From contig JAPOWR010000002.1 of NCBI GenBank assembly GCA_026707545.1, positions 1 to 64,000 on the forward strand: DNA of 64,000 nt, given 5' to 3'. This stretch comes from Acidobacteriota bacterium (GTDB taxonomy: Bacteria; Acidobacteriota; Thermoanaerobaculia; Multivoradales; Multivoraceae). The position numbers and the translations under genes were made by a program. Below, piece by piece: positions 25,074 through 33,720 of the stretch (within the stretch, counting starts at the first letter, position 1; every line of letters starts with the position of its first letter). The notes beneath the pieces were generated by a model. That model did no database searches, was not told where the DNA came from, and was given only the letters and a program-made list of their open reading frames with translations.

Positions 25074-27095
25074 TCAGCGCCGCCACGGCGCCCGCACCGG
25101 ACGCCCCGCCTGGTAGGCCGCCAGGCGTTCGCGGGCAGCCGGGAGCGCTTCCGAAGCGCCGGCGCGCTCCAAGTTGTCGATCAGCCGCTGCTGCCAGGCG
25201 ACGGCCTGTTCGAAGTCGCCGGTCGCGGCGTAGGCGAGCGCGACCAGCGCCCCGTGGGCCGGGGTCTGGGCACGCTGGAACAGGTCGGTGGCCAGGGTCA
25301 GGGCCATCGCGCCGTCTCGCACCGAGTCGTCCTCGGAGGCGGCCAGGAGTTCCGCCAGCAGCAGGGCGAAGAAACCGCTTCCACCCTGGTCCGGAAGGTC
25401 CAGGGTCTGTTCGAGCATCAGGCGGACCCTGGCATCCTCGCCGGCGAGGAGCAGCGCGGTGACCTCGGCGGCGCGGGCCCTGGTGTCCGAGGGGTCGAGT
25501 TCGAGCGCACGGCGGGCGGCGAGGGCCGCCTCGGTGAACATGCCGAGCCGGCCCAGCGCCGTACCCAGGTTCAGGTAGGCCTCCTTTGACGTTGGGTTGC
25601 CGACGATCGCCCGCTGATAGTGAGGAATCGCTTCCTCGTAGCGTTCCTGCTGGGTGCGGATGTTGCCGAGTTCGAAGTGGGCGGCGCTCAACAGGCCGGG
25701 ATCGCCGCCCGCTCGGATGAGCTGCTCGAAACGACGAGCCGCCGAGGCCGGCCGACCGAGTTCCTGTTCGATCCGTCCGAGTTGCATCACGATCTCGCGA
25801 TTGAGTCCGAAGTCGGCCAGGAGCGCTTCGAACTCCCGTAGCGCGAGTTCGCGGCGGCCGCCCAGCCGGTAGTTGCTTGCCCGATGGAAGCGGAGATTCT
25901 GGTCGCCCGGCGCCAGTTCGAGAGCCTGGGTCAAGGCCTCGGCGGCTTCGAGATGCTCGCCTGTCTCGCCCAGGCTCCTTGCCAGCTCCACCCAGGCCGG
26001 CCCGAAGGACGGTTCGAGCTCGACGGCTCGCCTGAGTCGTTCGGCCGCCGCCTGGAATCGGCCTTCCTGGTTGTAGAGCCGACCTGTGTGGAAGTACAGC
26101 GCGGCATCGTCCGGACTCAGGTTCAGTGCCTCCTGGTACCACATGGCGGCCTCGGCGCGGCGCCCCATCTGCTCCAGGGCCGCAGCGAGGGACCTTCTGG
26201 CAACAGCGCTCCGGGGATGGTCCTCGACGGCTTCGCGGAACCGCTGCTCTGCGGTTTCGAAGGCGTTTGCCGCCAGGGCGACGCGCCCGAGCAGCAGTTG
26301 AGCGCCGATTCCCGTGGCTGACTCCTTGATCTCCGCGGCGATTGGATCGGCGAAGGCGACTGGCGCCTCACCGCGGAGTTCCATCGCCGCGCGCGAGGCG
26401 TCGTCGTTACCCAGGGCGCGGTGGGCGAGGGCAATGTGGTAGTGAAGCGCGTTCGCCCGGGGTTGTTCCCGCAACGCGGCCTGGAAGTGTTCGAGTGCCG
26501 CGGCCGGGTCATCCGTTTCCGCGGCGAGACGTCCGAGGCCAAAGTGCGCCGCCGCTCTCGCCCCGGGCAGGTTCAGCGCGCGCTCGTAGTGGATTCGTGC
26601 CGGCTCGCCTTGTCCCAACTCGAGATGGACCCGGCCGAGGCGGATGGCGGTCGCCGGGTCGTCCGGTTCAAGTGCTCTGGCCTGTTCGTAGGAGGCGGCC
26701 GCTTCCTCGAGTTGTCCCAGGTGCTCGGCCGCGCTGCCGAGGAGGTAGCGCCAACGAAAGTTCTGCGGATGCAGTTCCGCGGCGTTCGCCAGACAGGCTC
26801 TCGCCGGCGGCAGGAGGTCGTACACGAGGTAGAGCTGACCGGCTTCGCCGAACAGCCGCCCCAGTCGATCGGCGTTTTCCGCGGTTGGCGATCCCGCCGC
26901 CAGGGCGTCGTCGAGCAACTGGCGTTGCTCGGCGATCTGCGTGCGGACCGCTTCGTCAACACCGCGAAGATCGACTTCGGGTACCGGCACGAGCCGGCCG
27001 GCAATCTCGGTCTGCGCGCCGAAACCCGCCGCCGCGAGCGTCAGCAGAACCCAGGCCCAGGGGCTCGCTCGCCGTGGTTTGGTCCGCCTGGTCAT
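25074..27095 (-). CDS. Long TPR-repeat protein, membrane-anchored or exported
   Basis: The 673-residue product starts MTRRTKPRR, has a hydrophobic segment (about 13-29) acting as signal or anchor, then at least twelve tetratricopeptide repeats (for example AAASYEQARALEPDDPATA, AAALEHFQAALREQPRANA, EAIPHYQRAIVGNPTSKEA). No catalytic motif. ATG 27095 is chosen because it overlaps the upstream stop as ATGA; an in-frame start at 27125 is possible. It is the last of three coupled genes and probably binds or organises the two ASPIC/FG-GAP proteins encoded before it. Confidence 0.88.
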   Translation of the reverse strand: MTRRTKPRRASPWAWVLLTLAAAGFGAQTEIAGRLVPVPEVDLRGVDEAVRTQIAEQRQLLDDALAAGSPTAENADRLGRLFGEAGQLYLVYDLLPPARACLANAAELHPQNFRWRYLLGSAAEHLGQLEEAAASYEQARALEPDDPATAIRLGRVHLELGQGEPARIHYERALNLPGARAAAHFGLGRLAAETDDPAAALEHFQAALREQPRANALHYHIALAHRALGNDDASRAAMELRGEAPVAFADPIAAEIKESATGIGAQLLLGRVALAANAFETAEQRFREAVEDHPRSAVARRSLAAALEQMGRRAEAAMWYQEALNLSPDDAALYFHTGRLYNQEGRFQAAAERLRRAVELEPSFGPAWVELARSLGETGEHLEAAEALTQALELAPGDQNLRFHRASNYRLGGRRELALREFEALLADFGLNREIVMQLGRIEQELGRPASAARRFEQLIRAGGDPGLLSAAHFELGNIRTQQERYEEAIPHYQRAIVGNPTSKEAYLNLGTALGRLGMFTEAALAARRALELDPSDTRARAAEVTALLLAGEDARVRLMLEQTLDLPDQGGSGFFALLLAELLAASEDDSVRDGAMALTLATDLFQRAQTPAHGALVALAYAATGDFEQAVAWQQRLIDNLERAGASEALPAARERLAAYQAGRPVRAPWRR

Positions 27096-28870
27096 TCTTC
27101 GTCTTCTTCCCGTCCATCGGTCCATCGACCCGTGCCTCGGACGAGGTCAGTGTAAGCCGCCGGGGGTGGCGCCGGCCACTCCTCGACCCTTCCGTCCGGC
27201 CACTGGACTTCTACGCGCGACACTTCGGCGCCGGCAGGACTCACCGTGATCCGGGGGTCTCCCGACGACGTGTAACTGCCGCTCGAGCCTGCCAGGCGGA
27301 CGAGCGGCGAAGCCGCGCCGCGGTGGATGCGCACGGTGACGCCCGATGCCGGTCGGTGGCCGTGCGCGGCGTCCAGGCGCGGCGCCAGACCGATCCAGTC
27401 GTCGCCGGCAGCCCCCTGGTTGAGCAGCAGTCTTGCGGGTCCGTTGTTGTTCGTGATGATCAGATCGGTGTCACCGTCGTTGTCGATGTCACCGGTCGCA
27501 AGGCCGCGGCTTACCAGGGGTGCGGCACCGTCCAGGATGCCCGCCGGCGCCGGATCGAAGCGGCGCCCAGCGGAACCTCCGGTCACGTTCAGAAACGCCT
27601 GATTCGGTTGATCCAGGGGGAAGGGGTCGTCCTCCGTGCGCGGTCTGCCGGCCGCGAACGTCACGGCGCCGTTGACCACCGCAAGGTCGAGCCAGCCGTC
27701 GTGGTCGAGATCGACGAAGGCGGTGCCGAAGGAAGTCGCGTCCCAACTCGGTCGAGCCAGTGCCGCCGCGTTCGTGCGGTCCCGGAAGGTGGGTGCGCCG
27801 GGTTCCGAGTCGTTCCGGTAGAGGGTGTTCGTCTCCCGGTTGAAGTGGGTCAGGAAGAGATCGAAGTCGCCGTCACCGTCGTAGTCGCCGCCGGCGACGC
27901 CCATGCTGGCCTCGGCTTCGCCGTCCGCGTTGAGGGCAGCACCGCTGATCAGGCCTTCTTCGACCAGGGCGCCGTCTCCGGCGTTGATCCAAAGGTGGTT
28001 GGGCATGAGGTCGTTGGCGACGTAGAAGTCGAGACGGCCGTCGAGGTCCAGATCGGCGGCGAGGACGCCCAGGCCGTTGCCGGGTCGAACCGAAGTCAGG
28101 CCGGCGTCTGCCGTCGCGTCCTCGAAACGAGCGGAGCCGTCGTTGCGTAGCAGGAGATCGGGGACGGGCTGGTAGGCGCCGGGCAGGCAGTAGTCGACTT
28201 CGCCGCGCTCTGTAAGGCAGGTCTTGTGGGTGACCAGCGAGAAGTTCAGGTAGTTGACGACGAACAGGTCGAGATCGAGGTCGCCGTCATAGTCAGCGGC
28301 GGCGGCCGCGATGCTCCAGCGCGCGTCGCCGGTGCCGCTCGGCTCGGTCCGATCGCTGAACGTACCGTCGCCCTCGTTTCGCCAGAGCTGGTTGGCGCCG
28401 AGGTTGAGCACGTAGAGATCGATCCAGCCGTCGTTGTCGAGGTCGGAGGCCACAACGCCCATGCCGTAGCCCGTGGCCTCGATACCGCTCTCGGCGGTGA
28501 CGTCGACCAGGCGGACGGTCGCGCCGTCCTCTCCGGGTTGGAGGTCGTTGCGATAGAGGCGATCGCGGGGCGGCCAGTCGCCGGCCCAGGGAACGGTTGC
28601 CCGACCGGGATCCCCGTCCGCGCCCAGCAGGTTGCCCTGGACCAGGTAGAGGTCGAGGTCACCGTCGTTGTCGTAGTCGAAGAGCGCCGCGCCGGCGCCC
28701 ACGACTTCGGGATAGTAGAGCTGGCCGCTCATGCCGTTCCAGTGTCGGAAGTCGAGGCCGGCGCTCTTTGTTGCGTCGACGAAGACCACGTCGCTCTCTC
28801 CTGCCCCGGTGAGGGTGGGCAGAAGCGCTGACGCCACCCACGCGACGACGCCGGTGGGCCCCGTTCTCAT
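27092..28870 (-). CDS. CRTAC1-family secreted protein (FG-GAP repeats plus ASPIC/UnbV domain)
   Basis: The 592-residue product has a signal peptide (about 1-24), FG-GAP/VCBS blades with Ca-binding loops (DYDNDGDLDLY, DLDNDGWIDLY, DYDGDGDFDLF, DIDNDGDTDL) and a C-terminal ASPIC/UnbV domain (about 500-585; RVEVQWPDGRVEEW). The family is extracellular or surface-located; molecular function unknown. Its start overlaps the stop of the upstream gene, and its stop overlaps the downstream start, both as ATGA. Confidence 0.9.
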   Translation of the reverse strand: MRTGPTGVVAWVASALLPTLTGAGESDVVFVDATKSAGLDFRHWNGMSGQLYYPEVVGAGAALFDYDNDGDLDLYLVQGNLLGADGDPGRATVPWAGDWPPRDRLYRNDLQPGEDGATVRLVDVTAESGIEATGYGMGVVASDLDNDGWIDLYVLNLGANQLWRNEGDGTFSDRTEPSGTGDARWSIAAAAADYDGDLDLDLFVVNYLNFSLVTHKTCLTERGEVDYCLPGAYQPVPDLLLRNDGSARFEDATADAGLTSVRPGNGLGVLAADLDLDGRLDFYVANDLMPNHLWINAGDGALVEEGLISGAALNADGEAEASMGVAGGDYDGDGDFDLFLTHFNRETNTLYRNDSEPGAPTFRDRTNAAALARPSWDATSFGTAFVDLDHDGWLDLAVVNGAVTFAAGRPRTEDDPFPLDQPNQAFLNVTGGSAGRRFDPAPAGILDGAAPLVSRGLATGDIDNDGDTDLIITNNNGPARLLLNQGAAGDDWIGLAPRLDAAHGHRPASGVTVRIHRGAASPLVRLAGSSGSYTSSGDPRITVSPAGAEVSRVEVQWPDGRVEEWPAPPPAAYTDLVRGTGRWTDGREEDEE

Positions 28871-31116
28871 CCGTCGCCGCCGAGGCGGAAGGAATCCTCC
28901 TCGACGCGTTCGAGACTCTCCACCCGCTCGCTGGCCCGGTACGACGCTCGCGGTTCGACGTCTTCGAAGACCTGCACCGTGCCGCTACCGGCCCATCGGA
29001 CGCGGATCTCGTCGATCCTCGTTGCGTCTCCCAGACCCACTTCGAGCTGCATGCTGTTGCCACCGAAGGAGCCGCCCGAGCCGACCAGACGATGGATCGT
29101 GCGTTTGCCGCCCGGACCGTCGACGGAGAGGGCGACCCGCGAACCGACGCCGAAGCGGTTGGCGCCCGAGCCCGCGTTGCCGGCGCCCGCGAAGCGCAGG
29201 GTGATCCAGGCGTTGTCGCTGCCCGGATTCTCGAACAGCGCGTTGCCGAACGTGTCGGTCGGGTAGAAGCCGCCGAGCTGATGGAGGAGGTCCATGTCTC
29301 CGTCGCGGTCCAGGTCGCCGAAGGCGACGCCGTGGCCCTTCTGGAGGTGGCCGAAGCCGCCGGCGAAGGTGACCTCCTCGAAGCGCCGGCCGTTGTAGCG
29401 GTACATGACGTTCGGCATCAGGCTGGCGAGGTCCGGTTCGCCGGTGCCGAGATAGAAGTCGAGCCATCCGTCGTTGTCCAGATCGCCGTAGTTCGCTCCC
29501 ATTGGCAGAGCCGGCCGGCGGATGCCCAGTGCGCGCGACACTTCGGTCATCCGCAACCTGCCGTTGCAGCCTGGCTCTGTTCCGCAGTCGTTGCGGTAGA
29601 GCAGCGGCTGGCCCACTCCGGGATCCGACCCCATGTAGGAGGCCACGACTTCGGTCGCCTGGTCGCGATAGTCACCGACGAAGAGATCGAGGTCGCCGTC
29701 GTTGTCGTAGTCGAAGAACCAGGTGGCGAAGCTCTCCCGCTCCGGCTCGGTGACGCCCGCGGGGATCGCGACGTCCAGGAACAGGCCGCCGTCGTTCACG
29801 TAGAGCCGGTTGGCGCCGAAGTTCGAGACGTAGAGGTCGAGGTCGCCGTCGTTGTCCACGTCGCCCCAGGCGACGCCCTTTGCGTAGCGCAGGTTGCTCA
29901 CCCCCGCAGTGGCCGCCACGTCCTCGAACGTGCCGTCGCCTAGGTTGCGGAACAGTTGCGACGGGTACTCGTGGGCCTCACTCGCTTCGTTGCCGACATA
30001 GAGGTCCAGGTCGCCGTCGCCGTCGTAGTCGCCCCAGGCGGCGGCCTGGGTCGGATACGCAGGTTCGGCCAGACCGGCGGCCCTGGTGGTGTCGACGAAG
30101 CGCCCGCCGTCGCCGTCGAGTTCGTTGCGCAGGAGCGAGTTGCGGATGCGGCCCTCCTCCAGCAACCAGGCGCCGCGCAGGACGAGCAGGTCGAGGCGGC
30201 CGTCACCGTCGTAGTCGGCGTGGATCAGGTTCAGGCCACCGAGCTGAGCGCTGAGGCCCCAGGCTTCGCCCGTGTCCTCGAAACCTCCGCGGCCGTCGCC
30301 TCGAAACGCTCGGAGAGGGCCGCATGGGTCCCACGTGGAAGTAACCATGTCGAGAACGCCGTCGCCGTCGAAGTCGTCGACGACGGCGCCGCCCGCAAGA
30401 TCGAGAGCGTCGATTCCGAGTTCCGGTCCGAGATTGCGCCAGCGCCCGCCCGCGAACCGAGCGGAGACGAAGACGCTCTCGTCGATGCGGAGGTGGTCGG
30501 GCACGCCCTCGGGGAAGTCGCCGGTCAGCCGTCTCGTGACGTTGAGCAGCCACCTCGCCCGGTGCCTCCAGGTACCGCCTGGCCGCCCTTCCTGCAGCAT
30601 GGCCAGGAACAGGTCGCCCGCGGCGCGGGCGTGTTCGGGGCGGGCGTGGACCGCGGAGGGGACAAGCGGCAGGATGCAGCTGTCGGCCGAACGGCGGACG
30701 GGGCGGTCCTGAGCCCGGTCCGCGACCGGGTCGTCCGCCGTCGCCATGGCGCCTGTGTGATGGACGCAGTTCAGATCCTCAGCCCGCTGGAGATGCGCCA
30801 GGGCCAGGTTCCATTCGGGGACGGTCGGTCGGACGTCGGGTGAAGCAGCGATCGCCCTCGTCGCCGCGGACAGGTACTGGATCGCTCCCTCGGTGTCACC
30901 GAGCCGAAGCAGCTCGCTACCGAGCTGGGCCAGGGTCTCGGGGTTGGAACCGGTCGAGGACAACTCGGCTCGAAGCTCGTCGGCGAGCCTGGTGCCGAAG
31001 TACGGGTTCGAGCCGTCCTGCAGCTGCTGACAGGAGTGTGAGAAGTCGTCGGCGGCCGCGGCAGCGGCGACTGGCGCTACGAGCAGGACCATACTGGCGA
31101 GCCCGCGGGCCGGCAT
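28867..31116 (-). CDS. CRTAC1-like secreted protein with N-terminal helical region
   Basis: The 749-residue product has a signal peptide (about 1-22), an alpha-helical TPR-like region (about 25-125) ending in a Cys/His segment (NCVHHTGA, then SCILPLVP), a second helical stretch, then seven or so FG-GAP blades (VDDFDGDGVLD, DYDGDGDLDLY, DVDNDGDLDLY, DLDRDGDMDLL) and a C-terminal ASPIC/UnbV-like domain (RIDEIRVRWAGSG). The Cys/His segment recurs in this family and might bind metal. It heads the three-gene operon and has a TAGGCT hexamer exactly 6 nt before its ATG. Confidence 0.88.
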   Translation of the reverse strand: MPARGLASMVLLVAPVAAAAAADDFSHSCQQLQDGSNPYFGTRLADELRAELSSTGSNPETLAQLGSELLRLGDTEGAIQYLSAATRAIAASPDVRPTVPEWNLALAHLQRAEDLNCVHHTGAMATADDPVADRAQDRPVRRSADSCILPLVPSAVHARPEHARAAGDLFLAMLQEGRPGGTWRHRARWLLNVTRRLTGDFPEGVPDHLRIDESVFVSARFAGGRWRNLGPELGIDALDLAGGAVVDDFDGDGVLDMVTSTWDPCGPLRAFRGDGRGGFEDTGEAWGLSAQLGGLNLIHADYDGDGRLDLLVLRGAWLLEEGRIRNSLLRNELDGDGGRFVDTTRAAGLAEPAYPTQAAAWGDYDGDGDLDLYVGNEASEAHEYPSQLFRNLGDGTFEDVAATAGVSNLRYAKGVAWGDVDNDGDLDLYVSNFGANRLYVNDGGLFLDVAIPAGVTEPERESFATWFFDYDNDGDLDLFVGDYRDQATEVVASYMGSDPGVGQPLLYRNDCGTEPGCNGRLRMTEVSRALGIRRPALPMGANYGDLDNDGWLDFYLGTGEPDLASLMPNVMYRYNGRRFEEVTFAGGFGHLQKGHGVAFGDLDRDGDMDLLHQLGGFYPTDTFGNALFENPGSDNAWITLRFAGAGNAGSGANRFGVGSRVALSVDGPGGKRTIHRLVGSGGSFGGNSMQLEVGLGDATRIDEIRVRWAGSGTVQVFEDVEPRASYRASERVESLERVEEDSFRLGGDG

Positions 31117-31122
31117 GGGTGG

Positions 31123-31128
31123 AGCCTA
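31123..31128 (-). promoter_or_regulatory. Candidate -10 hexamer (TAGGCT) of the CRTAC1/TPR operon
   Basis: On the minus strand TAGGCT is followed by CCACCC (6 nt) and ATG 31116, with no Shine-Dalgarno: a leaderless layout. Confidence 0.5.
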
Positions 31129-31157
31129 CTACGATCCGGGCGTGCGCCTGCGCGCCG

Positions 31158-33005
31158 CTATTCGGCGGGCGGCTTCGGTATCGGCGGCTTGGGGTCGCCG
31201 TCGTCGGTACCCTGCGACGATTCGGAGTCGCCCGGAGATGCGTCGCCCGTGTCTGCGTCGTCAACAGGGGGAGGTGTCGGCGGCAACGCCGAAGCGGACG
31301 CGACTGCATAGTCGGACCTGCCGAAACGGGTCATGAAGACGGCGCCGAGGCCGATCGTCCAGGCCAGATAACAGATCAGCACGCCCGGGACACGGAACAT
31401 GGCGCGGAAGAACCAGGGCAGACCCAGGAAGCCGAGAAGGTCGGCCACGAGCGCAATCGCCTGGATCGTCAGGACGCCAAGCGCCAGAGCGCCGAAGCTG
31501 CCGGCAGCTACCTGGCCGGCGCCCTGGAACCGCCGCCTGCACCAGTCGCCTGCCGCCGCCGCGGAGCCCGTGTAGCCGAACACGAAGGCCGCCGTCAGAC
31601 CGATCAACGCAGCGGGCCAGAGGAGGATGGCGAAGGGAATGCCGATGACCGTCACGGTGAGCAACAAGCTGACCAGGATCAGGACGGGCAGGAAGAAGAC
31701 CTCTACACCCAGGCCCACCGCGAACATGACCCACAGGTCGGACGAGGCCGCCGCTCGCACCCGGCTGACTCCCTTCGGCGCGACCAGGAGGACCAGGCCG
31801 CTGAGCGCGATCAGCAGGACGGTGAAGATGATCGACTGGACGAACTCGAACACCTTGCCGAGGCGGAAGAACGGCGGCCGGTCGCCGACGCGTGGGAACC
31901 AGTAGCCGTCCCAACCATCGAACCAGTCGTCACCGAAACTCCAGTCGAAGTCGTCCCAGGCCACCTCGGAGACTTCGCCGAGCACGGACGCCCCGTCTTC
32001 CCGACGTACCCTGCCGCCGACCGTCAGGATGTCGCCCCAGACCTCCGCTTCGGGGCCAAGCTCCACATTGCCGCCGAAAGCGACCACTTCGCCGGTCACG
32101 CGGCCGTTGATCTTCGCCTCGCCGCCGACCGCCACCGCGTCGCCGCGAACCTGACCATCGACCTTGACGTCGCCCCCGACCGACACGATGTCGTTGACCA
32201 CTTCGCCCTCGCCGACCCGCACGGTGCTGCCGAACGCGACCCGGTTGTCGAGGTCGACGACCACTTCGACTCCCCCGTCCCCGTTCAGGTCGCGCTCGAG
32301 ATCGTCCAACCGTTCGATCGTCTCCTCGATGGCACCCCGGGCGTCTTCGCCGGCTTCCTCGAGTGCCTCGTCCAGACGTTCCCGGGCTTCCTCCAGTGTC
32401 GCGCTCGCCTCTTCCTGGGCTTCCGGAGCGTCCTCTTGTTGACCAAACGCCCAGCCCGTACAGCACAGTCCACCCACCAGCAGCAAGGCGACGGGTCGTG
32501 CTCCACGAACCCGACGGCGCCCGCCCGGTCTCGAAGAGAACCGGTGCAGAAAAAAGACCGCCGCCAGGCTGAGCAGCGTCGCGACGGCGACGACCGCGGT
32601 GACCTGCGGGGTGCGCAGAATCAAGTCCAGAGCCTCGCCGACCTGCACTGCTCCGCTCAGGAAGGGGAGGCTCTCGGCGAGGACGCCGGCAGTCCAGGTC
32701 AGCATCCAGACCGCGGTGAAAAGCGTTGCCTCCAGCGCGCTCAGCATGGTCAGCCAGGTCGACGGGACGAGCAGCGTCACGCCGCCGAGCAGGAGCATCG
32801 CCATGGCGGCGATGGCGCCAACCGACGCCTGAGCCCAGACAGGCATGCGGAACGGGAGCAGATGCGTCACCGGTGCCGCCACCTCAACCGGGCGATGCGT
32901 CGCCGCCACCTCCCGCATCACCCGTTCGACGAACCCTTCCCCCGGGGCGGGATCGTCGAGCGATTGGAAGAGGGTCCGGAGGTCGATTCGGTTCCGCATG
33001 TTCAT
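31158..33005 (-). CDS. Multi-domain membrane protein: anti-sigma-like N-terminus plus polymer-forming (bactofilin-like) region
   Basis: The 615-residue product begins with about 50 soluble residues, then three hydrophobic segments (about 54-80, 83-114, 134-153). A basic stretch and a second signal-like segment (about 172-189, ending AFGQ) follow, then a charged coiled coil (200-240). Next come short repeats of the form DIVSVGGDVKVDGQVRGDAVAVGG (264-330, right-handed beta-helix, as in polymer-forming cytoskeletal proteins), about five more membrane segments and a Pro/Asp-rich tail. The N-terminal half is where an anti-sigma factor would be expected after the sigma gene upstream, and the second signal suggests gene fusion. 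ATG 33005 follows GCGAGGA; ATG 32999 is an alternative. Confidence 0.75.
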   Translation of the reverse strand: MNMRNRIDLRTLFQSLDDPAPGEGFVERVMREVAATHRPVEVAAPVTHLLPFRMPVWAQASVGAIAAMAMLLLGGVTLLVPSTWLTMLSALEATLFTAVWMLTWTAGVLAESLPFLSGAVQVGEALDLILRTPQVTAVVAVATLLSLAAVFFLHRFSSRPGGRRRVRGARPVALLLVGGLCCTGWAFGQQEDAPEAQEEASATLEEARERLDEALEEAGEDARGAIEETIERLDDLERDLNGDGGVEVVVDLDNRVAFGSTVRVGEGEVVNDIVSVGGDVKVDGQVRGDAVAVGGEAKINGRVTGEVVAFGGNVELGPEAEVWGDILTVGGRVRREDGASVLGEVSEVAWDDFDWSFGDDWFDGWDGYWFPRVGDRPPFFRLGKVFEFVQSIIFTVLLIALSGLVLLVAPKGVSRVRAAASSDLWVMFAVGLGVEVFFLPVLILVSLLLTVTVIGIPFAILLWPAALIGLTAAFVFGYTGSAAAAGDWCRRRFQGAGQVAAGSFGALALGVLTIQAIALVADLLGFLGLPWFFRAMFRVPGVLICYLAWTIGLGAVFMTRFGRSDYAVASASALPPTPPPVDDADTGDASPGDSESSQGTDDGDPKPPIPKPPAE

Positions 33006-33022
33006 TCCTCGCGGCAGGTGCG

Positions 33023-33028
33023 ATTGTA
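33023..33028 (-). promoter_or_regulatory. Candidate -10 hexamer (TACAAT) upstream of the polymer-forming membrane protein
   Basis: On the minus strand TACAAT precedes ATG 33005 by 17 nt with a GCGAGGA Shine-Dalgarno between them. The gene may have its own promoter in addition to read-through from the sigma gene. Confidence 0.4.
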
Positions 33029-33093
33029 TGACGGCGGCTTGATTGCGGCGTTCACCATGTCCTTCGCCCTACGATGCGAAGATCGCCGCGGTT

Positions 33094-33714
33094 TCAAACC
33101 ACGCCACCCGCGCGCAGGCGCTGTTCGATCTCGCGGCGGGCCCGGCGAAGGTTCGTCTTCACGGTTCCGAGCGGCATGCCGGTGACTTCCGCGATGTCCC
33201 GGTAGGGCAGTTCCTCCTTGAAACGGAGCAGCACGACCAGCCGGTACTCGGGTCTAAGGGCTGCTATGGCTGCCTCGAGGGCCTCGGCCAGTTCATGCCG
33301 CTTCACCAGGGTGTCGGCCGCCTCCGCCCGCTCATCCTCGATCCGGTCGAGGACGGACCATGCGTCGGGGTCGCCGCTCTCGATCGGAACGGTGGGTAGC
33401 TTCTTTCGCCGCAAGTGGTCGATTGCCGCGTTGCTTGCGATCTTGAACAGCCAGCTCGCGAAGCGCCGCCGGGGGTCGTAGCGGGCAAGGGCCATCCAGG
33501 CTTTGACGAAGACCTCCTGGGTGACGTCCTCGGCGATGCCGTGGTCCCGGACCATGCGCACGACCAGGCTGAAGACGGGGCGCTGGTAACGCTCGACCAG
33601 GGTCTGAAAGGCGCGCTCGGAGCCTGCGACAGCCTCCGCGATGAGTCCAGCTTCATCTTTCTGACGATGCGTCAAGATGACAGTGTGGCATGCATCGCGG
33701 CTGCTCCGTATCAT
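33094..33714 (-). CDS. ECF-type RNA polymerase sigma factor
   Basis: The 206-residue product (from ATG 33714) has region 2 (FQTLVERYQRPVFSLVVRMV, then DVTQEVFVKAWMAL and RRFASWLFKIASNAAIDHLRRKK) and region 4 (LRPEYRLVVLLRFKEELPYRDIAEVTGMPLGTVKTNLRRARREIEQRL). It should direct polymerase to a stress or envelope regulon, probably including the membrane protein gene downstream. The start is uncertain: ATG 33714 overlaps the divergent promoter, and TTG 33675 (13 residues shorter) would leave a clean spacer. Confidence 0.88.
   Translation of the reverse strand: MIRSSRDACHTVILTHRQKDEAGLIAEAVAGSERAFQTLVERYQRPVFSLVVRMVRDHGIAEDVTQEVFVKAWMALARYDPRRRFASWLFKIASNAAIDHLRRKKLPTVPIESGDPDAWSVLDRIEDERAEAADTLVKRHELAEALEAAIAALRPEYRLVVLLRFKEELPYRDIAEVTGMPLGTVKTNLRRARREIEQRLRAGGVV
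33709..33714 (+). promoter_or_regulatory. Candidate -10 hexamer (TATCAT) of the nucleotidase/rhamnose operon
   Basis: TATCAT is followed by exactly 6 nt (TGCCGC) and GTG 33721, with no Shine-Dalgarno. It overlaps the ATG that would start the divergent sigma factor gene. Confidence 0.5.
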
Positions 33715-33720
33715 TGCCGC

